64,000 bases of DNA from Bacillus cereus ATCC 14579 (GCF_000007825.1 NC_004722.1:2148501-2212500), one strand, 5' to 3'; shown: positions 8,580-17,031, counted from the stretch's first letter. A program made the numbers and translations. The notes: generated by a model not told the origin, from the letters alone.

Positions 8580-8586
8580 TAAGAAT

Positions 8587-8622
8587 AAAAAGTACATTAC
8601 TCAAAAAGTAGTGTGCTTTTTT
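8587..8622 (+). terminator. Intrinsic terminator
   Basis: AAAAGTACATTACT pairs with AGTAGTGTGCTTTT (two G-U pairs), then T-run. Confidence 0.7.
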
Positions 8623-8728
8623 GTTTGGACTAAAGTGGGCAAGAGTGAATAACTTATTTCATTTTCTAATACGATTAAATAGGAAGTAATCACTTGTTAC
8701 TACTATGACAGAGAAAGAGGTTGAATAC

Positions 8729-8899
8729 GTGAATCGGTGTATTCGTATCATTTTGATTAGCCTAATGATGGCAATAATTTGGTTTACGATACAAGAGTTT
8801 ATGCAAATAACGCTCAATTATCAAATTCATGACTTGTTAATAGGAGCTATTTGTTTTACCATTGTTTATCTATTATATGATAAACTCGGACTAAGGTAA
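8729..8899 (+). CDS. Two-pass small membrane protein, unknown function
   Basis: The protein has 56 residues with two hydrophobic segments (about 5-24 and 34-50) and a charged C-terminus (YDKLGLR). I prefer the GTG at 8729, which has AAAGAGG 8 bases upstream; an ATG at 8705 in the same frame has no ribosome site. The family is not recognised. Confidence 0.5.
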   Translation: MNRCIRIILISLMMAIIWFTIQEFMQITLNYQIHDLLIGAICFTIVYLLYDKLGLR

Positions 8900-9007
8900 G
8901 TTTCAGAAGAAAAATGTAGGTATTTCATTTGAAATGTCGAATAGTACATACGATGTCGTAATAACAAATTTTCTATTGTTTACTGTGAAACAGAAGAAGG
9001 AGAGATA

Positions 9008-9562
9008 GTGGTTATGAAACGAGCTCTTATTAATATTGATTATACATATGATTTTGTAGCGGAAAAGGGTGCTTTAACTTGCGGGAAACCAGGACAGGAA
9101 ATTGAGAAGGAAATTGTACATATAACGAAGCAATATATTGAAAATGGAGATTACGTTGTCTTTGCTATTGATAAACATGAAGAAAATGATGTATATCATC
9201 CAGAATCAAAGTTATTCCCACCTCATAATATAGCTGGTACAAGTGGAAGAGATTTGTTTGGTGAATTACAAGATGTGTACGAAACATATAAAAATGCAGA
9301 GAATGTATATTATATGGACAAAACGCGATACAGTGCGTTTGCTGGAACGGATTTAGAGATGAAGCTAAGAGAAAGAGGAATAGAAGAAGTTCATCTTGTA
9401 GGTGTTTGTACTGATATTTGTGTTCTTCATACAGCAGTAGATGCTTATAATAAAGGGTTTAAAATTGTTGTTTATGAAAAGGCGGTTGCATCTTTTAATG
9501 CACAAGGGCATGAATATGCACTTGGACATTTTAAGTCATGCTTACATGCAGAAGTGAAGTGA
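9008..9562 (+). CDS. pncA: Nicotinamidase
   Basis: It hydrolyses nicotinamide to nicotinate in NAD salvage. The isochorismatase-fold protein of about 184 residues closely follows B. subtilis PncA (YueJ). The catalytic Asp is in NIDYTYDFV, the Lys in MDKTRYSAFAGTDLE, and the nucleophilic Cys in GVCTDICVLHTAVDAY; HPESKLFPPHN holds metal-ligand His residues. The start is ambiguous: GTG 9008 lies 5 bases, and ATG 9014 11 bases, after AAGGAG. Monocistronic. Confidence 0.9.
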   Translation: MVMKRALINIDYTYDFVAEKGALTCGKPGQEIEKEIVHITKQYIENGDYVVFAIDKHEENDVYHPESKLFPPHNIAGTSGRDLFGELQDVYETYKNAENVYYMDKTRYSAFAGTDLEMKLRERGIEEVHLVGVCTDICVLHTAVDAYNKGFKIVVYEKAVASFNAQGHEYALGHFKSCLHAEVK

Positions 9563-9594
9563 AAAAAGAGGCCTTTAAAAAAGGTCTCTTTTAT
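9563..9594 (+). terminator. Intrinsic terminator of pncA
   Basis: AAAAGAGGCCTT pairs with AAGGTCTCTTTT. It also truncates the minus-strand Nudix remnant described next. Confidence 0.8.
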
Positions 9595-9673
9595 TTGTCC
9601 ATGTTCATTGAAAACAGCTACAGCAGAGTGGTCTTGATCCGACAACTTTTCTAAGTTCTTCAATATATCCCAT
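9590..9673 (-). pseudogene. Remnant of a Nudix hydrolase gene (5' end only)
   Basis: On the minus strand GGAGG (9687-9683) is followed 9 bases later by ATG 9673, reading MGYIEELRKVVGSRPL. This is the usual N-terminus of a Bacillus Nudix hydrolase family. The frame then breaks and stops after 22 codons. The neighbouring frame continues with SAVAVFNEHGQI, the next conserved strand of the same family, and then runs into the pncA terminator. The Nudix box itself is absent. I infer an internal deletion with frameshift plus 3' loss. Confidence 0.5.
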
Positions 9674-9804
9674 TGTATGTAACCTCCGTAAGAAAAAATA
9701 AGAGCAAATAAACTATTCGTTATTATGTAAATATATTCCTCTTTATAAGGGGAGAGATGACATATAACTTATTTGTTTTATTTGGTAAAATATACATCAA
9801 AAAA

Positions 9805-9847
9805 GGTCAAACAAAAACTTTGACCTTTTTTGACCAAATGTTATAAT
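9805..9847 (+). promoter_or_regulatory. CtsR operator and sigma-A promoter of the hsp20 gene
   Basis: TTTGACCTTTTTTGACC (9819-9835) is the exact reverse complement of the CtsR heptad pair GGTCAAA-NNN-GGTCAAA. A third heptad GGTCAAA lies at 9805-9811. The operator overlaps a promoter: -35 TTGACC 9820-9825, 16-base spacer, -10 TATAAT 9842-9847. The repressor would therefore block polymerase directly. Confidence 0.8.
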
Positions 9848-9898
9848 AAAGGCAGAAAGAGATAATCTTTCATTCATAAATAATAAGGAGGAAAAAAT

Positions 9899-10336
9899 AT
9901 GCGTAATTTATTTCCAGAGATAACAAAACGTCAAAATGGCATTTTTGATTTTGGGCCTTCTTTATTAGAAGGGATGACAGATGCTTTCTTTAAGCCACTG
10001 AACATGGATACTTTTAAAGTAGATGTTCATGAGCAATCTGGTAAATATACTGTGAAAGCAGATTTACCAGGTTTTCAAAAAGAAAACATTCAAGTTGATT
10101 TTGAACAAGATATATTAACGATCCAAGCAACGAATCATAATGAAGTAGACGAAAAAAATGAGAATGGCACATATATTCGTAAAGAACGTTCTATAGGTTC
10201 TGTAACTCGACGCTTTAATTTTAAACAAGTTGAGGAAGAAAATGTTAAAGCAAATTATAAAGATGGCGTACTGACAATTGAATTGCCAAAATTGAAAGAA
10301 GAAAAAAGTAGTAAGACAACAATTAATATTGAATAA
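9899..10336 (+). CDS. Small heat-shock protein Hsp20
   Basis: This is a 145-residue ATP-independent holdase. The alpha-crystallin domain spans about 38-140, with FKVDVHEQSGKYTVKADLPGF and the terminal YKDGVLTIELPK; the short C-terminal tail bears TTINIE in place of an IXI motif. GGAGG stands 9 bases before the ATG. The overlapping CtsR operator predicts heat induction together with the clp genes. Compared with the Hsp20-like protein at 377-841, this one looks like the general stress holdase. Confidence 0.9.
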   Translation: MRNLFPEITKRQNGIFDFGPSLLEGMTDAFFKPLNMDTFKVDVHEQSGKYTVKADLPGFQKENIQVDFEQDILTIQATNHNEVDEKNENGTYIRKERSIGSVTRRFNFKQVEEENVKANYKDGVLTIELPKLKEEKSSKTTINIE

Positions 10337-10364
10337 AAGAGCTGATAAATTCAGCTCTTTTTTT
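10335..10364 (+). terminator. Intrinsic terminator of hsp20
   Basis: AAAGAGCTGA / TCAGCTCTTT stem with 5-base loop and T7 tail. The following 10365-10636 holds no convincing gene; the promoter of the MscS gene must lie there but is not clear. Confidence 0.8.
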
Positions 10365-10636
10365 ACGTAGTTAATGAATAAATGAGTTGAAATCGTAATG
10401 AGATGAATAAAGTTTTAACGTATAAAAAATTTTCACGATTCGCTCCCCCTTAGGTTATTAAAAAGGGTATATTTAAAGGGAAAGGAAAAAGAACACCTAG
10501 ACATACTGTTTAAGGTGAATTAGTAATAGAGTCAAAATACATAGTAAGGATAGTGGCATTTTAGATTAGGATAATAGATTTTTCTGGAACAAACTTAGGC
10601 GATTATGAATTTTTTAATTAGTAAGGAAGTGGTTAA

Positions 10637-11530
10637 ATGAGCTTATTAACGTATACTGAAGAATTTTTTAATTATGTAAGAGAGTTTTTACTTTTAAGAT
10701 TTTTACTATTTGCTTTAGTTTTAATCATTATTTCTTTTGTAATAAACCGTATTATTGATTGGTTTTTTAGGAAATCAAGCTTTTTTGATGAAGAGGTAGA
10801 GCAGACGATTCAAAGTGTAATTCGATCTATTTTTAGATATATCATTATCATCAGTCTTATCATATATTTAATTAGCCAATTTGTAGATATAAAAAGTATT
10901 ATTGCAGGTGCAGGGATAGCTGGAGTTGTCATCGGTTTTGCTGCACAACAGATGCTAAAAGATGTTATATTAGGCTTTGCAAGATTAGCGGACAAAGAGT
11001 TTCGGGTTGGTGATTTTGTAACTTTTAACGGAACAAATTCAGGAACTATTGAAGAGATTAGTATTCGTTTTATGCAAATTCGTGAATGGTCAGGAAAACT
11101 ACTTACCATCCCGCACGGAGAGATTAGAACGATACAAAATTTTAATAAAGGATGGATGCGTGTAATTGAACGCATCACGGTAAGTTATCAGGAAGATCCA
11201 ACAAGAGTGAAGGAATTGTTAGAAGAAGTATGTGTTATATGCAATGAAGAATTGAATCAAACTCTTTATAGAGTAGAGGATGAGGCTGTTGAACCATTTA
11301 AATACGTCGGTGTTACAGACTTAAATCCTAACTTGAAATATGTTGGCTATGAATTTTGTATTACAGGTTTAATAAAGCCAGAAGATTATTTTGAAACTTC
11401 TAGACAAGTAAGATTTGAATTAATGTCTATGTTCCATAAGAATCAAGTGCAAATGCCAGCAGCGAATATGGTTGTTACTACTGAAGGTTTACAGCATATC
11501 CATGGTGGACAATCTTTATCGGACAGCTAA
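10637..11530 (+). CDS. Small-conductance mechanosensitive channel, MscS family
   Basis: This 297-residue membrane channel releases solutes on osmotic downshock. Three membrane helices lie at about 17-38, 58-80 and 85-105. The pore helix reads IIAGAGIAGVVIGFAAQQMLKD, the Gly/Ala-rich TM3 of MscS. The beta domain follows: EFRVGDFVTFNGTNSGTIEEISIRF and ITIPHGE-like LTIPHGEIRTIQNF. The C-terminal alpha/beta domain ends with a short His/Gln tail. It is nearest to the YkuT/YhdY class of Bacillus. GTAAGGAAGTGG precedes the ATG. Confidence 0.88.
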   Translation: MSLLTYTEEFFNYVREFLLLRFLLFALVLIIISFVINRIIDWFFRKSSFFDEEVEQTIQSVIRSIFRYIIIISLIIYLISQFVDIKSIIAGAGIAGVVIGFAAQQMLKDVILGFARLADKEFRVGDFVTFNGTNSGTIEEISIRFMQIREWSGKLLTIPHGEIRTIQNFNKGWMRVIERITVSYQEDPTRVKELLEEVCVICNEELNQTLYRVEDEAVEPFKYVGVTDLNPNLKYVGYEFCITGLIKPEDYFETSRQVRFELMSMFHKNQVQMPAANMVVTTEGLQHIHGGQSLSDS

Positions 11531-11607
11531 AGTAGAATCGTTTGTTAACAAAAATTCTGCTTCCAACATTGGATAGAATAACAATAATAAAATGATTGAT
11601 ATAAAGA

Positions 11608-11638
11608 AAGGGCTGAAGGAATTCGGTTCTTTTTTTAT
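11608..11638 (+). terminator. Intrinsic terminator
   Basis: A 10-bp stem AAGGGCTGAA / TTCGGTTCTT with G-U pairs, GGAA tetraloop and T8 tail. Confidence 0.7.
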
Positions 11639-11688
11639 TTATAGAATTTAGAAATTTCTTAATGTTATAATTGTAGTTGGTGATGAGA

Positions 11689-12807
11689 ATGAACTTTGAA
11701 GAAAAAGAGATGCGTCGTTTAGAAGCATTAAAAGAAATTGCTGAATTATTAAATGAAGCAACAAACTTACAGGATATGTTAGAAAAAGTGTTGCATACAT
11801 TGTTACAAGTAATGAATTTACAAACAGGGTGGATATTCTTTATTGATGAAAGTGGAAAGCACAGCATGCTTGTAGACGAAAATTTACCAGAGGCTCTTAC
11901 GTGGCAAAAGAAGAAGCCGATGTGTGAAGGAAACTGTTGGTGTGTAGAACGTTTTGTGAATGGGAGATTGGAAAAAGCGACTAATATTATTGAATGTAAG
12001 CGAATAGAAGATGCAATTGAATGTAATTGGGGAGAGACAGAAGATGTTACACATCATGCGACAATTCCGCTTAGGTCTGGATCAGAAAAATTTGGTCTAC
12101 TAAATGTGGCTGCACCTCATAAGACTCATTTTTCTGAGGAAGAGTTAGCGTTATTAGAATCAATTGCATTTCAAATTGGAACGACAATACAACGTATTCA
12201 ATTAGTTGAGAAAGAACGTAAATATGTAGTGGTAGCGGAAAGAAATCGACTTGCACGTGATTTACATGATTCAGTAAAACAATTGTTATTTTCTATTATG
12301 CTAACAGCGAAAGGTACTCTGAATATGACGCAAGATAGAGAATTGCAAGAGATGTTAAGTTATATTGGGGAATTATCACAAGAAGCATTACAAGAGATGA
12401 GGCTATTAATTTGGCAATTAAGACCTGAAGGATTGGAGAAAGGATTAGCAGAAGCAATTCAAAATTACGGGAAGTTATTAGGAGTTCAAGTGGAAGTTCG
12501 AATTGATGGGATGGTTTCAATTGGGGATGAAATAGAAGAAGTTTTATGGCGTATTAGCCAAGAGGCGCTACATAATTGTAAAAAGCATGCTTCGTGTGAA
12601 AAGGTACATATTCTTTTGAAAATAGAAAATAACCAGTTACATTTTTACATAGAAGACAATGGAATAGGATTTATACAAGAACAAGTAAGGGAATCAGCAC
12701 TTGGCCTGAAAAGTATGAAGGAACGTATTCAGTTAATGAAGGGGTCGTTTCAAATTATAACAGAGTTGAAAAAGGGTACAAAAATAGAAATTCAATTGCC
12801 GATTTGA
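11689..12807 (+). CDS. Sensor histidine kinase with GAF domain (YhcY/AirS-like)
   Basis: This cytoplasmic kinase has no membrane segment. The GAF domain covers about 25-175 and carries a cysteine cluster: Cys79, 83 and 85 in CEGNCWC, plus Cys103 and Cys112. The HisKA_3 dimerisation domain has RNRLARDLHDSVKQ (phospho-His), and the HATPase_c domain ends GLKSMKERIQLM. This is the layout of B. subtilis YhcY and S. aureus AirS (YhcS), where GAF cysteines bind an Fe-S cluster sensing oxygen or redox; the same is inferred here. Starts at 11677 (TTG), 11680 (GTG) and 11683 (ATG) are possible; GGTG fits ATG 11689. It is followed directly by its regulator. Confidence 0.85.
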   Translation: MNFEEKEMRRLEALKEIAELLNEATNLQDMLEKVLHTLLQVMNLQTGWIFFIDESGKHSMLVDENLPEALTWQKKKPMCEGNCWCVERFVNGRLEKATNIIECKRIEDAIECNWGETEDVTHHATIPLRSGSEKFGLLNVAAPHKTHFSEEELALLESIAFQIGTTIQRIQLVEKERKYVVVAERNRLARDLHDSVKQLLFSIMLTAKGTLNMTQDRELQEMLSYIGELSQEALQEMRLLIWQLRPEGLEKGLAEAIQNYGKLLGVQVEVRIDGMVSIGDEIEEVLWRISQEALHNCKKHASCEKVHILLKIENNQLHFYIEDNGIGFIQEQVRESALGLKSMKERIQLMKGSFQIITELKKGTKIEIQLPI

Positions 12808-12821
12808 AGGGGAGAATAAGG

Positions 12822-13463
12822 TTGAAGATTAAACTGCTACTAGTTGAGGACCATCATATCGTTCGAAGAGGACTTGTATTCTTTTTGAAAACGAGAGAAG
12901 AATTTGAAATTATTGGGGAAGCGGAAAATGGCGAAGAGGCATTACATTTCATGCAAAAAGAAAGACCAGATGTCGTACTAATGGATGTATCGATGCCGAA
13001 AATGGATGGAATTGAGGCAACAAAACGTCTAAAGCAATATGATGAGACAATAAAGGTACTTATATTAAGTAGTTTTTCAGAGCAAGATTATGTTATACCA
13101 GCACTTGAAGCTGGAGCAGATGGTTATCAATTAAAAGAAGTACAACCTGAGCAACTTGTCGCTTCTATTATTGCAGTACATCAAGGAAATGCGAATTTTC
13201 ACCCGAAAGTAACACCTGCATTAATGGGGCGTTCTGCAGTAAAGAAGGAAGTAGAAAATCCTTTTTCAATGTTAACGAAAAGAGAGCAAGAGGTACTTCG
13301 CGAAATTGCGAAAGGAAGAAGCAACAAGGAGATTGCAGCAGAACTTCATATTACAGAACAAACTGTGAAAACACACGTTTCAAACGTTTTAGCTAAATTG
13401 GAAGTGGATGATCGTACGCAAGCCGCATTATACGCAGTGAAACATGGAGAGAATTATTCATAA
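12822..13463 (+). CDS. NarL/LuxR-type response regulator (YhcZ/AirR-like)
   Basis: The receiver domain (about 1-120) has the acidic pair in LLVEDHH, phospho-acceptor Asp in VVLMDVSMPKMDG, and Lys in YQLKEVQ. The LuxR helix-turn-helix at about 145-205 reads LTKREQEVLREIAKGRSNKEIAAELHI (first part) and TVKTHVSNVLAKL. I chose TTG 12822 because AAGGGGAG ends 7 bases before it; an upstream TTG overlapping the kinase stop lacks a site. It is co-transcribed with the kinase, 14 bases apart. Confidence 0.9.
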   Translation: MKIKLLLVEDHHIVRRGLVFFLKTREEFEIIGEAENGEEALHFMQKERPDVVLMDVSMPKMDGIEATKRLKQYDETIKVLILSSFSEQDYVIPALEAGADGYQLKEVQPEQLVASIIAVHQGNANFHPKVTPALMGRSAVKKEVENPFSMLTKREQEVLREIAKGRSNKEIAAELHITEQTVKTHVSNVLAKLEVDDRTQAALYAVKHGENYS

Positions 13464-13574
13464 GCATGAATAATTCTGTTATATCGTATGACAGAATACA
13501 TAGGAGCAATTAAAATTTATAGTAATCCCTAATATAGGTTTTTCTTCTTTCGATAATTAGGTACAATAAAGTGA

Positions 13575-13625
13575 AACTCTAATCAGTGGGGGACCATCCC
13601 CACTGATGATTAGTTTAACTAATCG
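13575..13625 (+). promoter_or_regulatory. Two mutually exclusive hairpins in the leader of the RpiR gene
   Basis: CTAATCAGTGGGG pairs with CCCCACTGAT...GATTAG around a short loop. The 3' arm GATTAG can instead pair with a following CTAATC in GATTAGTTTAACTAATC. There is no T-run after the first hairpin, so it is not a plain terminator. It may be a switch, or a copy of a dispersed cereus-group repeat. Confidence 0.45.
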
Positions 13626-13667
13626 GTTTTTACAGGATAAAGCTACGATGGAAGGGGAGGATATGCT

Positions 13668-14522
13668 ATGCCTGGTACAAGAAGTGGGATTGGAAAGATT
13701 CAGGCTTCGTTAAATGGTTTATCACCGAAATTGCGAAGTATTGCCGAACATATTTTGAAACATCCACAAGATGTTGTACATAAATCTATTACAGAATTAG
13801 CTGAAGTTACGAATAGTTCCGAAGCTACGATATTCCGCTTATGTAAAAACCTTGGTTTGCAAGGTTTTCAAGATTTAAAGATTACATTAGCTCGTGAAAT
13901 TGTACATACACCGATGCAAAATATTCATGAAGAGGTATCAGCAGAAGATAGTATGGTAACTGTTGCTAAAAAAGTTTTTCATTCGCATATTACAGGACTG
14001 CAAGATACTTTACATTTGCTTAATGAAACGGCACTTGAGCAGGCTGTACGAGCCTTACAAGAAGCAAGTCGAATTGAGTTTTATGGAAATGGTGGCTCTG
14101 GTATTATTGCAATGGATGCGTATCATAAGTTTATGAGAACGGGTATTTCTTGTATCGCTCATACTGATTCGCATTTTCAAATTATGGGAGCAGGTTTACT
14201 CTCAGAAAATTCAGTTGTTATTGGTATTTCTCATTCTGGTAGCAATAAAGGATTACTTGAAGCGTTAGAAGTAGCGAAAGCAAGAGGAGCCAAAATTATT
14301 GCGATTACGAGCTATAAGAAATCAGCATTAAGTCAACTTGCTGATATAACGTTATATACATCAACACGTGAGACTGAATTCCGCACAGAAGCAAGTTCAT
14401 CACGATTAGCACAGTTAAGCTTATTAGATACTTTGTATGTAGGGTTGTCGTTGCAGCGACAAGAGGAAACTCTAAAAAATTTACAAAGTATACGTGAAAC
14501 GATTTCGATGAAGCGAATATAA
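13668..14522 (+). CDS. MurR/RpiR-family transcriptional regulator
   Basis: The protein has 284 residues. The N-terminal helix-turn-helix (about 1-78) includes SITELAEVTNSSEATIFRLCKNLGL. The SIS sugar-phosphate-binding domain (about 125-260) includes IEFYGNGGSGIIAMDAYHKFMR and ISHSGSNKGLLEAL. The family senses phosphosugars. No sugar gene is adjacent: the kinase pair lies upstream and a PhzF gene downstream. The gluconate operon starts 5 kb away, so a link is only a guess. AAGGGGAGG precedes the ATG. Confidence 0.85.
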   Translation: MPGTRSGIGKIQASLNGLSPKLRSIAEHILKHPQDVVHKSITELAEVTNSSEATIFRLCKNLGLQGFQDLKITLAREIVHTPMQNIHEEVSAEDSMVTVAKKVFHSHITGLQDTLHLLNETALEQAVRALQEASRIEFYGNGGSGIIAMDAYHKFMRTGISCIAHTDSHFQIMGAGLLSENSVVIGISHSGSNKGLLEALEVAKARGAKIIAITSYKKSALSQLADITLYTSTRETEFRTEASSSRLAQLSLLDTLYVGLSLQRQEETLKNLQSIRETISMKRI

Positions 14523-14524
14523 AA

Positions 14525-14549
14525 AAAGCTCTTCAAATGAAGAGCTTTC
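14525..14549 (+). terminator. Intrinsic terminator of the RpiR gene
   Basis: AAAGCTCTTC / GAAGAGCTTT stem with a 4-base loop. Confidence 0.7.
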
Positions 14550-14558
14550 AGACTGTAG

Positions 14559-14600
14559 ACAAACTATTTTTGGAGAGTTCAAATGCTAAAAATAGTTTGT
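14559..14600. repeat. Inverted repeat, AT-rich hairpin
   Basis: ACAAACTATTTTT (14559-14571) pairs perfectly with AAAAATAGTTTGT (14588-14600) around 16 bases. It follows another terminator and could be a second terminator or a short dispersed element. Confidence 0.5.
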
Positions 14601-14686
14601 TTCTTATTTTAGGGATAATTTATCCAATGGAATTTATATGTAGAGCTTTCTATACTATAATTTACTATAAGTGAGGAAGATGTCTT

Positions 14687-15550
14687 ATGAAAATATCTGT
14701 TTATGTTGCAAGTGCATTTAGCAAGGAGCATAAAGGCGGAAATAAAGCAGGAGTGGTATTTATTGAGAATACAAATACATTGACCACTACTCAAAAAATC
14801 GAAATAGCCAAACAACTGGGTTATGCGGAAACCGCATTTATATCAGAATCTGAAATTGCTGATTATAAATTTGAGTATTTTACTCCAAAAGAAGAAGTTG
14901 ATTTATGTGGTCATGCCACAATTGGCTCTTTCGCGATACTGATGTATTTAAATAAACTTTTCAGGAATCGCTATACGATTGAAACGAACAGCGGTGTTCT
15001 TACTATCACTATAAAAGATGACATCATATTCATGGAACAAAATAAACCGAGATTCTATGATGTTGTATCTCCAAACGAGTTCATCGACTGTTTTGATAGT
15101 AAAGATATAGACAATAAATACCCAATTCAAATTGTCTCCACTGGCTTAAAAGATATTTTAATTCCTATAAAAAGCGAAATACAATTACATGCACTGCAAC
15201 CTAATTTTGAAAAAATTAAAGAAATCAGCAAGTATTATAATGTTGTCGGGATGCATTTATATACTTTTAATGACAATCGAATTATATGCAGAAATTTTGC
15301 TCCACTATACGACATTAATGAAGAAGCAGCGACTGGAACTTCAAACGGTGCATTAGCTTGCTATCTTTATGAACAGCACTATTTGCAAAAAGAAGTCTAT
15401 GTATTTGAACAAGGTTATTCTTTACACTCGCCTTCCGAAATATTAGTTAAATTAGCAACCAATAGCAAGAATAAAATAGAAAAAGTTTATGTTGGTGGCA
15501 AAGGCTATTACTGTGAAACTAAGTGTTTAAATATAGAAAATATTGAGTGA
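14687..15550 (+). CDS. PhzF-family isomerase/epimerase
   Basis: This 287-residue protein has the PhzF/diaminopimelate-epimerase-like double fold: KAGVVF near the N-terminus, GYAETAFISES with the catalytic-type Glu, EVDLCGHATIGSFAIL, and C-terminal half EEAATGTSNGALACYLYEQH. Family members isomerise small metabolites; the substrate here is unknown. The ATG has GTGAGG upstream. Codon use resembles the neighbours. Confidence 0.85.
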   Translation: MKISVYVASAFSKEHKGGNKAGVVFIENTNTLTTTQKIEIAKQLGYAETAFISESEIADYKFEYFTPKEEVDLCGHATIGSFAILMYLNKLFRNRYTIETNSGVLTITIKDDIIFMEQNKPRFYDVVSPNEFIDCFDSKDIDNKYPIQIVSTGLKDILIPIKSEIQLHALQPNFEKIKEISKYYNVVGMHLYTFNDNRIICRNFAPLYDINEEAATGTSNGALACYLYEQHYLQKEVYVFEQGYSLHSPSEILVKLATNSKNKIEKVYVGGKGYYCETKCLNIENIE

Positions 15551-15681
15551 AGAGCTTTTTTATCGATGAGAAGTTTGTTACTTTATTTTCTTTTAGAAAT
15601 GTATGACTTACTTATAGTCAGTGATAAACTCTCATTTTTAAAAATTTAAAATAAAGACCGATTTATGTAATAATTCAAATA

Positions 15682-15699
15682 TTGTTCATAATTTCACAA
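15682..15699 (+). promoter_or_regulatory. Putative Rex operator upstream of adhA
   Basis: TTGTTCATAATTTCACAA matches the Rex consensus TTGTGAA-WWWW-TTCACAA at 16 of 18 positions; the right arm is perfect. Rex represses fermentation genes when NADH is low, consistent with the alcohol dehydrogenase gene 145 bases downstream. Confidence 0.6.
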
Positions 15700-15843
15700 A
15701 TTGTTTATGAAGTGTCATGTTATGATGAAGATGTAATGATGATTGAACACTTAAATTTGGTACAATAACTAGCCAAAGTAGTGAAGAAAGTAGTTGTGAG
15801 ATAAACTCATTAAAATGCTAAAACACTAAAGGGGAGATCACAT

Positions 15844-16881
15844 ATGAAAGCAGTAGTGGTTAATAAAAACAGCAAAGCAAACATCGAAGTGATTGAAAAA
15901 GAATTACGTCCGTTACACTCAGGTGAAGCGTTAGTAGATGTAGAGTATTGTGGAGTTTGCCACACTGATTTACACGTTGCGAATCATGATTTTGGTAACA
16001 CTGATGGCCGTATTCTTGGTCATGAGGGTGTAGGTATTGTTACGAAAATAGCTGATGATGTTACTTCACTAAAGATAGGTGACCGTGTAAGTATTGCATG
16101 GATGTTCCAATCTTGTGGACGTTGTGAATATTGCGTAACTGGTAGAGAAACATTTTGCCGTGAAGTTAAAAACGCTGGTTATTCAGTGGATGGTGGTATG
16201 GCTGAACAATGTATCGTTACAGCTGATTATGCGGTAAAAGTACCAGAAGGATTAGATCCTGCTCAAGCATCATCAATTACTTGTGCTGGTGTAACTACAT
16301 ATAAAGCTATTAAAGTATCAGATATTAAACCTAGTCAACCTATTGTAATCTATGGCTGCGGTGGATTAGGTAACTTAGCTATCCAATATGCTAAAAATGT
16401 ATTTGGTGCAAAGGTAATCGCAGTAGACATTAATGACGATAAATTAGCCTTAGCGAAAGAAGTTGGTGCTGATATGACTATCAATCCAATTTCTCAAGGT
16501 CCTGCTGATAAAATTGTGCAAGAGAAGTTTGGTGGCGCTTATGCTGCGGTAGTAACAGCAGTCTCTAAAGTAGCCTTTAACTCAGCAGTTGATGCAGTAC
16601 GTGCTTGCGGTAAAGTAGTTGCAGTAGGGCTACCAGTAGAAACAATGGACTTAAACATCCCACGACTTGTACTGGATGGAATTGAAGTAGTTGGTTCTCT
16701 AGTTGGTACTCGTAAAGATTTGGAAGAGGCGTTTATGTTTGGGGCAGAAGGAAAAGTAGTGCCGGTTGTTCAAACTTGTTCGCTAGATAAAGTACAAAAT
16801 GTATTCGAAGAAATGGAACAAGGTAGAATTCAAGGGCGTATGGTAATTGATTTTAAAAAACATAATTGTGATTGCAAATAA
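15844..16881 (+). CDS. adhA: Zinc-dependent alcohol dehydrogenase
   Basis: It interconverts ethanol and acetaldehyde with NAD(H). The 345-residue medium-chain dehydrogenase has catalytic zinc ligands in CGVCHTDLH and GHEGVG, the structural zinc cysteines in CGRCEYCVTGRETFC, and a Rossmann motif YGCGGLGNLAIQYAK. The length and sequence fit Bacillus AdhA. GGGGAG precedes the ATG. A Rex-like site upstream predicts induction when oxygen is short. The His/Cys-rich tail KKHNCDCK is slightly unusual. Confidence 0.93.
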   Translation: MKAVVVNKNSKANIEVIEKELRPLHSGEALVDVEYCGVCHTDLHVANHDFGNTDGRILGHEGVGIVTKIADDVTSLKIGDRVSIAWMFQSCGRCEYCVTGRETFCREVKNAGYSVDGGMAEQCIVTADYAVKVPEGLDPAQASSITCAGVTTYKAIKVSDIKPSQPIVIYGCGGLGNLAIQYAKNVFGAKVIAVDINDDKLALAKEVGADMTINPISQGPADKIVQEKFGGAYAAVVTAVSKVAFNSAVDAVRACGKVVAVGLPVETMDLNIPRLVLDGIEVVGSLVGTRKDLEEAFMFGAEGKVVPVVQTCSLDKVQNVFEEMEQGRIQGRMVIDFKKHNCDCK

Positions 16882-16942
16882 TTCACTTTAAATATAAAAA
16901 ACATGAGTCTAGCAAAGGACATGTAAAAAAGTTAGACAGCAT

Positions 16943-16986
16943 AAGAAGATGATCCCTGTATTTAATAGGGATCATCTTCTTTATTT
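16943..16986. terminator. Terminator between adhA and the permease genes
   Basis: The stem AAGATGATCCCT / AGGGATCATCTT with flanking A and T runs lies between convergent units. Confidence 0.8.
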
Positions 16987-17031
16987 TCTACTAATATCGA
17001 TGCCAATTAATACTTCATTAATGAGAAATGA

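Noticed and set aside
10445..10470. GGGTAT at 10465-10470 as a sigma-B -10 for the MscS gene
   Set aside because: The nearest GTT-rich -35-like bases are only about 5 bases away; spacing should be 12-15.
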